Shown here in pieces: positions 1 through 10,554 of a stretch of 64,000 bases of DNA. This DNA comes from Odontocerum albicorne (Eukaryota > Arthropoda > Insecta > Trichoptera > Odontoceridae): positions 16,363,592 through 16,427,591 of the forward strand of contig OX463862.1 of assembly GCA_949825065.1 (NCBI GenBank). Direction: 5' to 3'. The notes under the pieces are model-generated. The model saw only the letters and a program-made list of their open reading frames with translations, was not told the origin of the DNA and ran no database searches. Within the stretch, counting starts at the first letter, position 1; every line of letters begins with the position of its first letter. The translations under genes were made by a program, and so were the position numbers.

Positions 1-112
1 GTTTCTCTGTAACATCCAAGTAGCATATGTCCGCATAGTCCAGAATCGAAAAGAGCATCGCATATAGCCTTTGGCAAATATTTGTAAAAAAAATCTTTAC
101 TAAAAATTCCGT

Positions 113-431
113 CATTCAATTGGAAAGCGAAGCTGTGCCATGAAGCTTTTTTTTTTAAAGTGAGAGCCGTCGCACATCAGCAAACTCACCGGCCACACCG
201 CTGTACTGGATCCGATGGTATACCGAAGTTAGATGATTGGAGCACACCGGCATGTTTTTTCCCCTCTTTTTGGAATAATAGATATAACCGAAGTCATAGG
301 TATCCTTATACACCCGAATACTAGGCGGAAAAAATGCCTGCGTTATTCTAGGGGAGTAGCAGTAGTAAGGAGTGTGAACCGACGACCTTCCGCACAGAAA
401 TCCAGTGCGTTTCCGCGCAGCCATGCACTTC
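113..431 (-). mobile_element. SINE-A, copy 1 (tRNA-derived)
   Basis: Read on the minus strand, it starts with GTGCATGGCTGCGCGGAAAC, a tRNA-like A box, followed by GGTTCACACTCC as a B-box-like element. The body shares long blocks with 41779-42093, including GGATCCAGTACAGCGGTG-like and CAGCTTCGCTTTC-like stretches. Two dispersed copies plus polymerase III box-like motifs support a SINE of about 320 bp. The family is named only for this window. Confidence 0.6.
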
Positions 432-636
432 AGTAAAAATATAAAAAAATATTGAGTAAATACTAAAAATACCATAAGTTCTATAAAATACACATTTTTG
501 TATTGTTAGTTTATTCATAATAGAAATGTATTTATTGACAAAATAAACAACACTCAAGTGTTCTTTACATATCGCAGTAACAATTATAAAACAAAAGATA
601 ACATACTCGTATCAATTCTACCAAAAAAAAACTCAC

Positions 637-690
637 ATTCAGGATACATAGGAGTATATCTTTCACAATTTGATTTATAAAAATACGAAT
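637..690 (-). CDS. candidate internal exon C of a host gene
   Basis: On the minus strand a T-rich tract ending in GTACGTGTAG could be a 3' splice site, and the segment ends at GAAT followed by GTGAGTTTTT, a good 5' splice site. The 54 nt segment is open in two frames: one reads SYFYKSNCERYTPMYPE, the other starts IRIFINQIVK. If it followed the exon at 32017-32094 directly, phase 0 would select the second. No protein was recognised. Short open segments with splice-like ends occur by chance in AT-rich DNA, so this is weak. Confidence 0.22.
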
Positions 691-819
691 CTACACGTAC
701 GGAACACGGAAAGTAAAAAAAACGGCAATCATTTAAATGTAACTTATATCTTGAATCTTAAAAAGATATTTTATTCCCTTTGTGGTGTCATAATACTTGA
801 TTTTTAATAGATACATACA

Positions 820-971
820 GAGATGACAGAGTGTCAGACTTTTCATCTTCACCTATTTATATCTTCGAATCTCTCATACAATTTACTTTTGTCTGTGAAT
901 CGTTTTCAATTTCCGCTAACACCCACCATGTCATCAGCATATAGCAAACCGAATGCATTCCCATTCGACAT
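820..971 (-). mobile_element. LINE reverse transcriptase scrap with YADD motif
   Basis: The minus-strand frame starting at 971 reads AFGLLYADDMVGVSG before a stop near 906. LLYADD is motif C of reverse transcriptase, with the two catalytic aspartates encoded at 930-941. Downstream a different frame looks like the following RT region. The fragment is frame-broken and isolated. It may belong to LINE-A, whose next RT segment (LRMNAAKSKVMVI) is seen at 47161-47220. Confidence 0.5.
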
Positions 972-1103
972 TGACATGCCACACATTGACATATGTATTT
1001 CCTTCACGCATAAACCTATGTATAAATTAAACAACTAGGACGACATAACACATCATAAATTTTTAAATAAAATCAATTGAATTCCTTTGTATTTCCTACT
1101 GTT

Positions 1104-1205
1104 ACGTTCATTCAGTTAATTACCGGTTTCAAGATCTTCTTCATCAGTTGACGAGGAACCTCATCCTGAGCCGGATCTTTGAAACCGGCAATTAAATTCA
1201 TAAAT
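1104..1205. repeat. imperfect inverted repeat around a GAAACCGG phrase
   Basis: The left arm (about 1104-1136) carries AATTACCGGTTTCAAGATC and the right arm (about 1172-1205) carries GGATCTTTGAAACCGGCAAT, inverted with respect to each other. The minus strand contains CTGATGA and, ten bases on, GAAACCGG. The phrase recurs at 53865 and 55094, so it belongs to a dispersed hairpin-forming repeat. Confidence 0.45.
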
Positions 1206-1488
1206 AAAACTATTTATCATTAACCAATTTTGTCATCAAAAGTTTTAACAGGTATTAAGCATAAGTTATGTAGTTTTAAAAATTATATGTAAATAATAGG
1301 ATTGGAACCGTGGCAGTTTACACAAGTTTAAAAAGTCCAAGAGAAATAACAAAATTAAAAAAATCATCGAAATTGAATTAAAAAAAAGAGCTAATATAAA
1401 ATTGTAACAAGTTTAGCTGTTGACATATACTAAAAGTGACACAATCTGGAGGTAAAGCTCAGAGAACAATCGATAGATATAACATATA

Positions 1489-2044
1489 AAGGGTCTTTCA
1501 AATTGAACTTTTTTTTTGTTCTTGGATAAAACACAGATGGCGTCGCGAACTTGACTGAGTCTTGTGACATTTGAGAAGTGTAATGTATGACATTTATAAA
1601 AATGGAGTCGTATGCAACACAACGACGCGTTCAAATTGAGAATTATTTGATGTATTGTAATCTCCGGAAACGGTGATGTTAATTGGCCACCAAGATCATG
1701 TGATCCGATATCGTTGGACTATTTTCTGTGGGGTTACGTGAAAAGCCAGGTCTATAAGAATGACCCCCGATCAATTCCTGAGCTGAAGAAAGAAATTATT
1801 CGCGTTATTAGTGAGTTAGAACCGCAATTATACCAAAATGTCATCGAAAATTTTGACAAAAGAGTGGACATCTGTGGAGCTGCAAGAGGTGAACATTGGG
1901 CGGATATTGTTTTTTGTGTTTAAATGTCATACATTATACCTCAATGACCAATAAAAAGTTTGTTGAAATCAAAGCAAATTGTGTGTTTTATTCAAAAATT
2001 AAAAAAAATAGAATTAAAAAAACCGATCAATTTGAAAGACCCTT
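1489..2044 (+). mobile_element. internally deleted mariner-like element, copy 1
   Basis: The ends are AAGGGTCTTTCAAATTGAAC and its inverse near 2025-2044, flanked by TA at 1487-1488 and 2045-2046. A short N-terminal frame starts at 1602 (MESYATQRRVQI). It joins out of frame to a C-terminal piece with NGDVNWPPRSCD and DYFLWG, the mariner/Tc-type region holding the third catalytic aspartate, ending ADIVFCV near 1921. Most of the transposase is deleted. The copy at 49123-49650 has the same deletion, so this is probably a mobilised non-autonomous family. Confidence 0.8.
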
Positions 2045-2084
2045 TATTAGTAGTAACACAATCCCAATGTGGCTTGTTACGTTA

Positions 2085-2520
2085 ACGATGATGAAGTTGA
2101 TGTTCCTGTGGCGTGGAATGGTCTGCCTCTTAGTGTTATACGGGTAGCGTGTGCAGCTTTAGGAAGCACTTGAACTTTTTGGGACGTCTATCTAAATACA
2201 TGATTCTTTTATCATATTATATACAATATAAAACGTACACACATACACTACACTACATACAAAGTCGAATGTGTTACTATCACATTTCGGTCTACAAGAT
2301 CTACAAAAGTTTCTTTGTTGTCCATCTTCCCTTTTTAAGTTTTCTGGGGTTTTCTTAGCAAATATGTTTATCGAGCATATTCAGATGTGGGAAAATTTCT
2401 AAAGTTTTATTACTATTCTATTTATTCTGTACATAATAGTGGGTTCAAATACCAAGATAGAGCGCCCTTGAGATGAGTCTGCTCTCTAAACGGCGTTATA
2501 TAAATTATCCTTATATTATA
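2085..2520 (+). mobile_element. LINE-K 3' end, copy 1
   Basis: The end of a LINE ORF is recognisable as VAWNGLPLSVIRVACA, shifting frame to FRKHLNFLGRLSKYMI. This is the WN.LP....F+..L ending typical of several non-LTR retrotransposon ORF2 proteins. About 250 bp of 3' untranslated sequence follows. Related copies lie at 28045-28310 and 44085-44520. The stretch near 2455-2520 (CTCTAAACGGCGTTATATAA) also recurs at 21862-21945. Confidence 0.55.
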
Positions 2521-3189
2521 ACTATAATTTACATAAAAAAAAACATTTGCTTCAATAATCAAGAAAATTAATTTCATGTATTTGCAACACAAATTTATAT
2601 AGACAATTATTTAGAAATAATAAACGTAACCTGGAATGGTTTGCACAGTATGTTGAAAGAACGGCAGAACTCAGTCATAAGTCTGATCAAAGAACGTATC
2701 GGCACGAGATATCAGATTATAATCAGACAGGTACAAATGTATGTGACACACGACTCGGACAGAGAGTGTACTTCTTCCTTATTTGGAAGAATACTTAGCG
2801 CAATTATTATCTATATCCAAGGCGGTATTCCGTTATTATCAGATTGAGTAAAATTATCTAGGATTGTGAAGAAAATTACAGAATGACATCTTGATGGGTC
2901 AAATCTATAAAATTGTATACAATCCTTTTTCTTCAAGATGACCCTTAGTCTATTATTCGGAAGAAAAAAACGGGCAGGGGATCGGAACGTTGTTTTTATG
3001 GCAGGGGTTTGATTGCTTGAGCTTGCAGGAGGAGTAAGAAGAAGAATATTAATTCCGATTACAGAGATAAAACAAGCTAAACTAGTCGATTGAAACAAGC
3101 AAATCAGACTCAGGATTAAATGAGCTTCTTGGAATTTATATGTATTATATACGACGAATAAACGTTTACTTAAGTTTCTTGTATTCGCA

Positions 3190-3590
3190 ATATTTATGTA
3201 TGGCGTGGAGAGTTGGTCTCTGAGAGCAAGCGAGATACGTAGAATAGATGAATTTGAAATGTTGTGCTGGAGAATTATGTTACGAACTCCATAGACGGCA
3301 AGGCGACCAAATGCCTCCATTATCAAAAAACTGCGAGGAACAGATATGTTGTCGATAATACGCCTACGAGTTCTCCGATTCTTTGGACATATGACTTATG
3401 GCCAAGGGGACAGTTTGGGGAGGTTTGTGGTCACTGGAAGCGTGAAATGACAACACACAAGAGGAAGAACCCCAAATGAAGAATGCAACAGGACTATGTT
3501 ACTCTTAAAAACTGATCCTTGAACTAAGAAGTGCACGGATGGATGGAGAGGAGTCGTCAATGGTTATCATGGAAGTTACGATATTCAGTC
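3190..3590 (+). pseudogene. LINE-D ORF2 C-terminal remnant
   Basis: The frame from 3190 reads YGVESWSLRASEIRRIDEF, then EMLCWRIMLRTP, a TAG stop where related elements have tryptophan, then TARRPNASIIKKLRG and VLRFFGHM. This is the C-terminal region of an endonuclease/reverse-transcriptase LINE ORF (RTE-like style). More stops follow near 3450, and similarity fades by about 3590. Two related remnants lie at 39140-39375 and 62234-62580. Nothing suggests it is functional. Confidence 0.65.
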
Positions 3591-3898
3591 ATAAGCTACA
3601 TAACATGGTGATAATGCTTATATTTAGTAGACGCTTTATTGTAGAATATAGAAATATTGAATTTATTATTATGTTGCAAACGTTTTCAACCAAACAATTG
3701 TTGGATGAGAGGTTACAAAGTAATTTCTCATAACACACAGATAAAGAAAAAGAAAAGCCGAACCGTGACATACTCGTACTTAAAGCATTAACAAACAAAT
3801 AAAAAAATAAAAACTTAAATTTTAGAAATGTTTCTAAAAAGCGGGGTTGGGGAAGGGAGATGGGAAAAGAGAAGAACATGGACGTTATGCAGGAACAT

Positions 3899-4068
3899 AA
3901 TTAATCTCCTTCTCGCGTGTGGTTTCTCTCTCACAGTCGGCTTTTCAGGTTTCTCGTCCATGATACAGCCTCGGCAGTAGCCCAATTAATCTCCTTCTCG
4001 CGTGTGGTTTCTCTCTCACAGTCGGCTTTTCAGGTTTCTCGTCCATGATACAGCCTCGGCAGTAGCCC
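3899..4068. repeat. 85 bp tandem duplication
   Basis: Two nearly identical 85 bp units (3899-3983 and 3984-4068) each contain TCCTTCTCGCGTGTGGTTTC and CAGCCTCGGCAGTAGCCCAA. A third unit begins and diverges within about 15 bp. On the minus strand the unit is open in one frame (GLLPRLYHG), possibly a LINE ORF scrap. Confidence 0.85.
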
Positions 4069-4218
4069 AATGGATCTCCTTCAGTACTCCCGGGAATGAA
4101 GGAGAAAAAAAAATTGTGTAAACGTTTCCAAGTCATACACGAAACAGTACTCTGTTACATAAATTAAGGTATAAGCTGCCATGTGCAGAGTGAACTTGCT
4201 ACATACTTGAATATTTAA

Positions 4219-4543
4219 CAATAAATTTCTTAGTTATTCCACTATTTACATTAATCCCCGTTACACGTGTTTCTACCTCCTATTCCAAGGTTCTCTTTAG
4301 GCGGGTTGACATCGGTTTTTTTTACGAGAGCGGCGCTTAGGTCAGGCTGGTGTCATAATACTCGTACATCGAAAGTGTTTGTGGTATAAGGATTCAAAAG
4401 AAAAATGTTTGTTATCAGAGTAGTACTTATGTCAGACAGTAACAAACCAGGATCATACCGTCCGAAGAATACCTTGGGATAGGAAGTAAAAACACGTGTA
4501 ACGGGGATTGGTGTAAATAGTGGAATAACAAAGTAATTTACTG
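4219..4543. mobile_element. TTAA-flanked MITE with 72 bp terminal inverted repeats
   Basis: TTAA lies at 4215-4218 and 4544-4547. Between them are inverted ends of about 72 bp, CAATAAATTTCTTAGTTATT at the left and CAGTAAATTACTTTGTTATT read inward from the right, matching at roughly 64 of 72 positions by eye. The centre has no ORF. TTAA target duplication is typical of piggyBac-type elements. The long subterminal repeats make this a non-autonomous relative at most. Shorter related sequence is at 57050-57175. Confidence 0.75.
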
Positions 4544-4549
4544 TTAATG

Positions 4550-4990
4550 TTTGTAATATGGAGTCCGAAAAACTAAAAGCTGAAAGTTTTAATAATATAA
4601 ATGATTGATAGATACTTCGTCATAAATTGAAATGTGATATACTCGTATTTTGTTGTCGCTGTTTGAAACAAAATTACTTTACACTTATCTGCAGCACTCG
4701 TAAACATAGATACATAGTTTATAAGAAAAACTTTATAAATACTTCAATAATAATATTAATAATATAAAGATCACTGATTTTGTAAATGACGTTATGTTTT
4801 AATTAATGACATAAATTATCGTCAGACAACAAATGTCATTATAAACCGTTTTTATTCTGATAAAGTGAACATCTGTCAACGTTCCTCAGTTTGCATCGTC
4901 CTACATATCAATTTTAATTACTATAATATTTTTGTACGAGTTATTTTTGTCGCGACAATTATGGAACTTCTGGTTAAATAACAAACTTTA
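4550..4990. other. no recognisable feature
   Basis: This is AT-rich sequence without a convincing ORF, splice-bounded exon or repeat. It contains one TACTCGTA octamer at 4640. Confidence 0.5.
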
Positions 4991-4996
4991 TTTTAC

Positions 4997-5161
4997 ATAT
5001 GAATGGTTGAAGAAAAATAGGCACTAAGTACCAAAAAAAACTATTTTTTGTTGTTTTTTTTGCTAGTTTCATTCTTTATGGCATATAGAACGAAACTGAA
5101 AACCTAGTTTTTTTTGGTACTTATTTCTGTGTCTATTTGCCTATTTCTTCAACCATTCATA
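4997..5161. repeat. inverted repeat (MITE-like)
   Basis: The left arm contains ATATGAATGGTTGAAGAAA and AAGTACCAAAAAAAACTA. The right arm carries their inverses, TAGTTTTTTTTGGTACTT and TTCTTCAACCATTCATAT. The right terminus is followed by a partial direct copy (5162-5192). No TA or TTAA duplication is clear. Confidence 0.55.
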
Positions 5162-5189
5162 TCAGTGCCTATTTCTTCAATCATTCATA

Positions 5190-5440
5190 TGTATATACGA
5201 TCACGCGGTTTCCCTGTCAGGATAAGTAGAGAAGAGAGAGCGCCTGAGTTTTCTATCGCTAAACACATCTTTCGTTTCTTCTACATCGAAACGTCTTCTC
5301 ATACAGCTCCTACGATTTCTCTTACTTTTTACATTTCTTTCTTTCAAAATACTCCACACTTCCAACCATACTTTTCTTAGTCTTCCTCCACCACAGCTTC
5401 CACTTACATTTGCCCTGTATATTTGTTATGTTACTCTTGA
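5190..5440 (-). mobile_element. LINE-A 3' fragment
   Basis: Minus-strand sequence matches the last part of LINE-A ORF2 and its 3' end. It has the family landmarks: a CCTGTCAGG-type end close to TCTGCCTACC in other copies, a long basic stretch, and a conserved GTGAGTGGAAGGCGTGG-like segment. It is degraded by many substitutions. Confidence 0.6.
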
Positions 5441-5605
5441 TTTTATTTTATTGTTTTATTTTACACATGACAAGAAATATACAGCATTTATGAAGAAAAA
5501 AAACAACAGGTAATTTAATTTGGATACACAATTTGAATGGATCTAGGTTTGTTGCCTTTCATTTGTTGTGTCCCCAGTAAACTAGACTTTTGCCTGTATC
5601 TCACT
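5440..5605. repeat. dispersed repeat, also at 48958-49115
   Basis: Shared landmarks are TTTTACACATGACAAGAAAT, a poly-A run, AACAGGTAA and GGTTTGTTGCCTTTCATTTG. The two copies differ by a TACGAGTA octamer that is present only at 49089. The identity of the element is unknown. Confidence 0.65.
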
Positions 5606-5918
5606 GAGGACATATACCATTAAAAAATAAATCGATACTTCTTTCCGATTTTTGATTATATAAAACCCCGTTGCACATTCTCATCAACCTGACAAACAGT
5701 AACACATGTATACTCGTACATAACGCGAAATCAAACTCCGCACATTTCATTACTCCAGACAGACCAAAAATATTCACCCCAACCCCACAATGTACCGCAC
5801 ATAATCCTAAAAATAAAAATACAAGTATAAAATAATGAATTAGTATTTAATTAAGTAATACATTAATATTTAGTTCACATTCATCCTTAATCACTTCATT
5901 CCGTATTTTGTCATAGAT

Positions 5919-6125
5919 GACGACCCCCGTGGCCTGGTTGGTAAGATGCCTGTCTCCCAGCCAGGAGGTTTCAGGTTCAAATTCCGTTGCAGCACATATT
6001 TTTTTAAAAAGGATTCCAGTCTGGTATTCTCTTGAGGCCTCTTTAACATCATTCTGGTTAGTTGGAAGAAATTGCCACATGGCAATAAGTACTGTATACA
6101 ACGAAAGTGTAATACAACACAATTC
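5919..6125 (+). mobile_element. SINE-B, full-length copy
   Basis: The head GACGACCCCCGTGGCCTGG leads into GTTGGTAAGATG (A box) and GGTTCAAATTCC (B box), so it is tRNA-derived. The body has GATTCCAGTCTGG and a GGCCTCTTTAACAT block. The tail has TTGCCACATGGCAATAAGTA and ends ACGAAAGTGTAATACAAC. It is the clearest copy of the most numerous SINE here. A short LINE-A scrap (about 5875-5915, minus) abuts its head. Confidence 0.8.
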
Positions 6126-6747
6126 ATTCAATACATTGTCACCCCATGTACTCTTTCAACCTTTTCCCACGTTCACCATATTGGGAGTCACAATGCTGTC
6201 ATGAGCTATGTTACATGTCAGGATGGATGAAGTTGTGTAGACGTATAAAAAAAGTTGAAATAATCCAATTCAAATATTATGTTAATATAATTTATCTCAA
6301 ATCTCCTCACCTCAAATCTTGTTGCATAAACAAAACTACTAAACTCTAGAAGAATAAATATTTCAATATAGAAAGTGCTCGATCAGCGTTCTATACTTCG
6401 AGATGATGTCATAATTTAGCCAGTCCGCCTCTGCCTCCAGATTATCCGCAGCTGAACAAGACCAGATCGGCTGGGTATCGAGAGAGGTAGAATGATGCTA
6501 ATGCACCGAGTGGGATGAGCTGTGGAGGCCCGCAAAACTAGGGTTCATATTGCGAAAACTGAATCAGACTGAGTAGGAGTCTTAGATCCAGTTTCGACTA
6601 TCACTACTTAAGCTTTTTGAATCGAATCGTTGTTTTATATTATAAACTAAGTACCTCTAACTATCAACAAAATTCACTTTTATATAGAATACACCTCTTA
6701 GGAAATCAATTTTCTAAGATTGCCGATATATTTTTCCGCAGTCTGTC

Positions 6748-6903
6748 GAGTTACAAAAGAGGGTTGATAGTACAATTTATGAAATTTTAAATTTGTACTG
6801 TACTTTTCGTATCCGCGTTCTCATCGAGTTACAAAAGAGGGTTGATAGTACAATTTATGAAATTTTAAATTTGTACTGTTCTTTTCGTATCTGCGTTCTC
6901 ATC
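6748..6903. repeat. 78 bp tandem duplication
   Basis: Two units (6748-6825, 6826-6903) each start GAGTTACAAAAGAGGGTTGA and end CGCGTTCTCATC or TGCGTTCTCATC, with only a couple of differences. There is no gene in either. Confidence 0.9.
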
Positions 6904-6930
6904 GGCTTGCATAAAAAAACATCAAAATCA

Positions 6931-7028
6931 TTGTATTATTGTATTGTATTACACTTCTGCTGTACACAATACAGTCTGACGGGCTTATTGCCACGTGACA
7001 ATATCTTTCAACCAGACCAGAATTTTCG
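6931..7028 (-). mobile_element. SINE-B tail fragment
   Basis: The minus strand carries the SINE-B tail: TTGCCACGTGACAATA in forward reading matches the GGCAATAAG block, next to GTATTGTATTACACTTCTGC, the inverse of the AAGTGTAATACAA terminus. The tRNA head is absent. Confidence 0.65.
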
Positions 7029-7075
7029 TTGTCTATATGTTTAATATGTTAAGGATAGGTTTAAATATTTTTTAA

Positions 7076-7383
7076 CCTGTAAGCGAGTATGAACGCACCG
7101 GTGCGTGTGAACCTAACTTATATCTAACGAACGCAACGGTGCGTTTCACATTAACATCCAAGAAAAGTATAAATAAAACCATAAAAAATGATTGTATTGA
7201 TATCTATGGATAATTTGTCACAATAAATTCCAATTCGCAATACAGTCTTCGCTTTTACCGATTTATAATAATAAAACGAAATATGTATCATAATTCTCCA
7301 ATTTTACATAAAACAATATGTAATTTTTTTTTAACTCACTCCCTGGGAACATATTGTTCCTATATAACTCACGAGCTTACAGG
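7076..7383. mobile_element. TTAA-flanked piggyBac-like MITE
   Basis: TTAA occurs at 7072-7075 and 7384-7387. The ends are CCTGTAAGC and its exact inverse GCTTACAGG. The 308 bp interior has two related blocks, GAACGCACCGGTGCGTGTGA and GAACGCAACGGTGCGTTTCA, and no ORF. TTAA duplication with inverted ends beginning CC is the piggyBac pattern. The family is different from the one at 17187. Confidence 0.65.
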
Positions 7384-7515
7384 TTAAACGAAAAAAAATG
7401 TAAATTCTCGAATTTAAAATGATAATGTAAGTTCATAAAGTCCAAATTTGTTTATAATTACTTTTTAAACTAAAACAACATATCACATATGTAACTTATA
7501 CAACTGCTACAACCA

Positions 7516-7590
7516 GTGTAACCCTCTCTGGTTGGTTGTGAGAGATTACTGTAGGGCAATAAGTCCGCCTATTGTACCGCTGTGACATGA
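7516..7590 (+). mobile_element. SINE-B tail fragment
   Basis: CTCTGGTTGGTTGTGAGAGA, GGCAATAAGTCCGCCTATTG and a TACCGCTGT remnant follow the order of the SINE-B tail. The head is missing. Confidence 0.5.
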
Positions 7591-7599
7591 AGAGTCAAA

Positions 7600-8320
7600 T
7601 TTAGAATGTTTTCACATGTACGTTGTTCAATAAATCAATTAAAAAGGAACTTGTGTGAGCTATTTTTGAAACAGAATAGATAAGAACATTTAAATAATAT
7701 TTGATCTGACAGTCAAGGAGACGCGACGACAAAGACTTAGTCACACAACAGCAAATTATGCAAAATGATGTGTGTGAGGATTATTTTGGCAGCAGTCAAC
7801 ATCACCCAGATAATTGGACCTAGGAGACGCCTCTCGGGGGCGCAGATTGAGTTAGATCGAGCTTAATTAACGCCAGCGCCCAAGGCTGATTCAACTGCCG
7901 AGGTTTGCTGTAAAAATAAAAAGACTGATCAGTCCAGAGGTGGACCAGCACCTTGATCAAAATTCCGATGAACGTTTTATACGCTGCAGAAAATATTAGG
8001 TTGATTTCGAAAGCGACCTCATGTCACAGCTTCCGAAAGATTTCAACACACTTTCTTCGATCATCACCTGGAGACTGAAACTTCTCTACGTTAAAAACTG
8101 TATTTAATTTATAGTTATCACTAGCGTATAATGAAATATTGCCAATAGAAGGATGCAATTTGTTCAAGAGAAATAATCGAGTACCTACAGTGTTAAATAA
8201 ATGTGTTCCTTCCCTTTCCACACTAATCTATCTAATTCTGGCGGGAACGACTTTTTTTATGTTTCCGTAAACGCTTATTATTAAAATAGTGCTAACATAA
8301 GTTATTAAACGATCTCCGTG
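7600..8320. other. no recognisable gene
   Basis: Mixed composition, with a slightly CpG-richer patch near 7800-7900 (CGCCTCTCGGGGGCGCAG). No long frame, splice-bounded exon or repeat seen elsewhere in the window could be supported. Confidence 0.4.
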
Positions 8321-8323
8321 GCT

Positions 8324-8521
8324 AGTTCGACGTCAATTCAATTTACCCTTCTTTTAAAGCTCCACAAGGGAGCATAGGGAGTCTTCTCCATTCAGAGCAG
8401 TTATGGGCGGTGTTGGTAATCTCCCTCCACGACATACCTAACGCTTTGACTTCCTTGTCATAGGAACGGTACACCGTGAAAGAGGGTCTTCCAGGCCGTC
8501 GGGACCCCAATGGACAGAAAA
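8324..8521 (-). mobile_element. LINE-G 3' fragment
   Basis: The sequence nearly matches 17750-17940: CCCTTCTTTTAAAGCTCCAC, GGGCGGTGTTGGTAATCTCC and AACGGTACACCGTGA. It is the 3' end of LINE-G on the minus strand, cut off at about 8521. Its 3' flank differs from that of the copy at 17.7 kb, which shows where the element ends. Confidence 0.75.
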
Positions 8522-8529
8522 AACATATC

Positions 8530-9275
8530 AGTTAGACGTAACATAGTAAAACCCTGGTCACGTGGATGCATCAGCGTCGACTATCAATGCCAAAAAAAAA
8601 GAAAACAGTATCCACAATGTACAAAATATTATAAAAAAATAAATAAAAAAGGAACCCAGGCTGAAAAAGAATCGTCTAGTACGGGCTATACGTGCACGAG
8701 TGTTGTTGCACATCCGCGTGAGGTAGTATTTTCAACATATGCAATGACGAACTTTGAGTTTCTCACCTACTCTAGTGGTTCATAACCCTAAGGTTATATT
8801 AGTTCTAAGACAATTGTTTCCAAACTACGCTCTTCAAGATGTCTGTAACATATAATGAATTAATTAAATGTAATAAACTCTAATATGTAAAACCAGAATG
8901 GACATGTTTTATGTTAGGAGCACTAAGCACCAGAAGAAAAATAAGTTTACACCGAGAGAGGTCTAAAGTGAAACTAGTGCGCAATCTGGGTGCTTAGCAA
9001 ACATGATACCCTAGTACCAAAGTGCTATGTAATTTCTATCAGTTTAGTTCAGTTCGATCTCACCACCCACGCTGTTATGGGGGTCATAAGTCGACATCCA
9101 GCGCGATGTACGACGACGCTGACTTCGCGACTTTAGAGCGACGCAACTTGACCGACGACGAACTTTAGGTCCGACATCATGGGAAAAGCAAAATGACTCG
9201 CAGCGCAGAAAATAGACTTACTATCAACAATATGTATTCCACAGAGCAATTTTATGAGCTATGTCGTAGATATCA
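8530..9275. other. no recognisable gene; one CpG-rich patch
   Basis: 9090-9185 is unusually CpG-rich (CCAGCGCGATGTACGACGAC). A related stretch in inverse orientation lies near 11856-11885 (GACGTCGGACCTTAAGTCC). Neither shows a coding frame worth calling. Confidence 0.35.
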
Positions 9276-9278
9276 TTA

Positions 9279-9493
9279 TAGTTTGGAAATTCTAGGATGA
9301 GTCCTGTGATAGCTCACAAATTTGCCCCAATACAACCTTATGTAATGTATTTACCTAAATAGCTTGCTTTTTATTAGAATTTAGGCTTATATTAAAGTTG
9401 ATAAAATAATTAAAATTACTGAACATCGTTACAACGTTGTATTGGGGCAAATTTGTGAGCTGTCATAGGACTCATCCTAGAATTTCCGAACTA
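9279..9493. mobile_element. 215 bp TA-flanked MITE, copy 1
   Basis: The inverted ends are about 58 bp, starting TAGTTTGGAAATTCTAGGAT and, from the right, TAGTTCGGAAATTCTAGGAT, flanked by TA at 9277-9278 and 9494-9495. The arms end in CCCCAATACAAC, and about 100 bp of AT-rich spacer lies between. The copy at 57975-58189 has exactly the same length. TA duplication suggests mobilisation by a Tc1/mariner-type transposase. Confidence 0.85.
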
Positions 9494-9640
9494 TAGTGAC
9501 CTAGTTGATAAAACGCCTATCTTACAAGCCGAGGGTTGCAGATTCGATTCCCGTTGGATTTCACTTATTGTGTTTCCTTCTTGACAATAAACCCGATATG
9601 TACTGTAACATATACAACGAAAGTGTAATGCAATACAATG
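9494..9640 (+). mobile_element. SINE-B, internally deleted copy
   Basis: It has the tRNA-like head CCTAGTTGATAAAACGCC, the B box GATTCGATTCCCGTTGG, and the tail terminus ACAACGAAAGTGTAATGCAA. The middle block is shortened. It directly abuts the 215 bp MITE. Confidence 0.7.
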
Positions 9641-9649
9641 AATTGTATA

Positions 9650-10155
9650 ATAATATTTTCCAAACGATAAAAGCAATGAAGCCGATCCTGACCCCTTCAA
9701 ATATTCTCGTAAAGAAACAAAAAGCCTGATTATGGAGATAAACTCGCTTTTTCACCGAAGGTCAGTCTAACCAATGGCTTTGGAAATGTTAATAGACTAA
9801 CTCGTGTGCAAAAAAAAAGATAGATCATAGTTGGTGGAAGAAATATTTTAATAAACATTAATCCATGACTCTTTATGACGCCCACTATTAATTGGTATTC
9901 GAAAAAAAAAAATCAAGGAACCAAATATTTATCGATATTATATTTGAAGACTCAAACTCAATCGGGTGGTTTAAAAAGCTTGTCTAATTTCGGGTTTAAT
10001 TTACGAGCTTGCTCGAACATTTTTTTAATTTTCCACTGGTTTGATTACTGTTACCAGTTTGGACAAATTAATACAGACGATTAGGACGATAATTTTAAGG
10101 TTTGCAGAATCGAGATCGAGGACTGAAGGGTTCAAGTCTGTAATCGGACAGTCTA
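9650..10155. other. no recognisable feature
   Basis: AT-rich, with no frame, exon or window repeat that could be supported. Confidence 0.4.
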
Positions 10156-10158
10156 GCG

Positions 10159-10230
10159 CAGCGTTTCTCGACCTTTTTACCCTTGCGGAACCATTGAAAT
10201 AATATTCGTGTCTCAGGGAACCCCTGTATA
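10159..10230 (+). mobile_element. hAT-like element terminus
   Basis: CAGCGTTTCTCGACCTTTTT followed by GCGGAACC and CTCAGGGAACCCCTG is the style of a hAT transposon end (CAGNG...TTCTCAACCT). The opposite end and an 8 bp duplication were not found, so only this end is annotated. Confidence 0.5.
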
Positions 10231-10554
10231 AAAATAATTGTATATCAATATTAATATCTTCCTTTGTCTTTTATATATTTAAAGTTCATAAGAAAATCAT
10301 ATATATATTTTCTGATAGCTCTAGTTCAAGCAAAAAATAACACGTGTTCCTCAAGTTTATTGACGATACAAAAAAAAATAAACTGCCTGTTTAAGTGACC
10401 TCATACGAAAGTTTGATGATTATATTTCTAATTTATAAAACAGGTTGAGTACTTGATTATAATACCCAAAAAAATTTCAACAATATGTAGGTTGTACGTG
10501 TATAGTTAAATTACGAATATGAAATTAATCACAAAAATTATTCAAAAATATATC

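Noticed and set aside
2811..3326. 171-codon minus-strand frame
   Set aside because: It is antisense to the LINE-D remnant, hydrophobic in the way AT-rich noise is, and resembles no family.
5935..5995. Possible tRNA gene
   Set aside because: A and B boxes are present but no cloverleaf or 3' acceptor pairing is visible, and the same sequence recurs as the head of a dispersed SINE.
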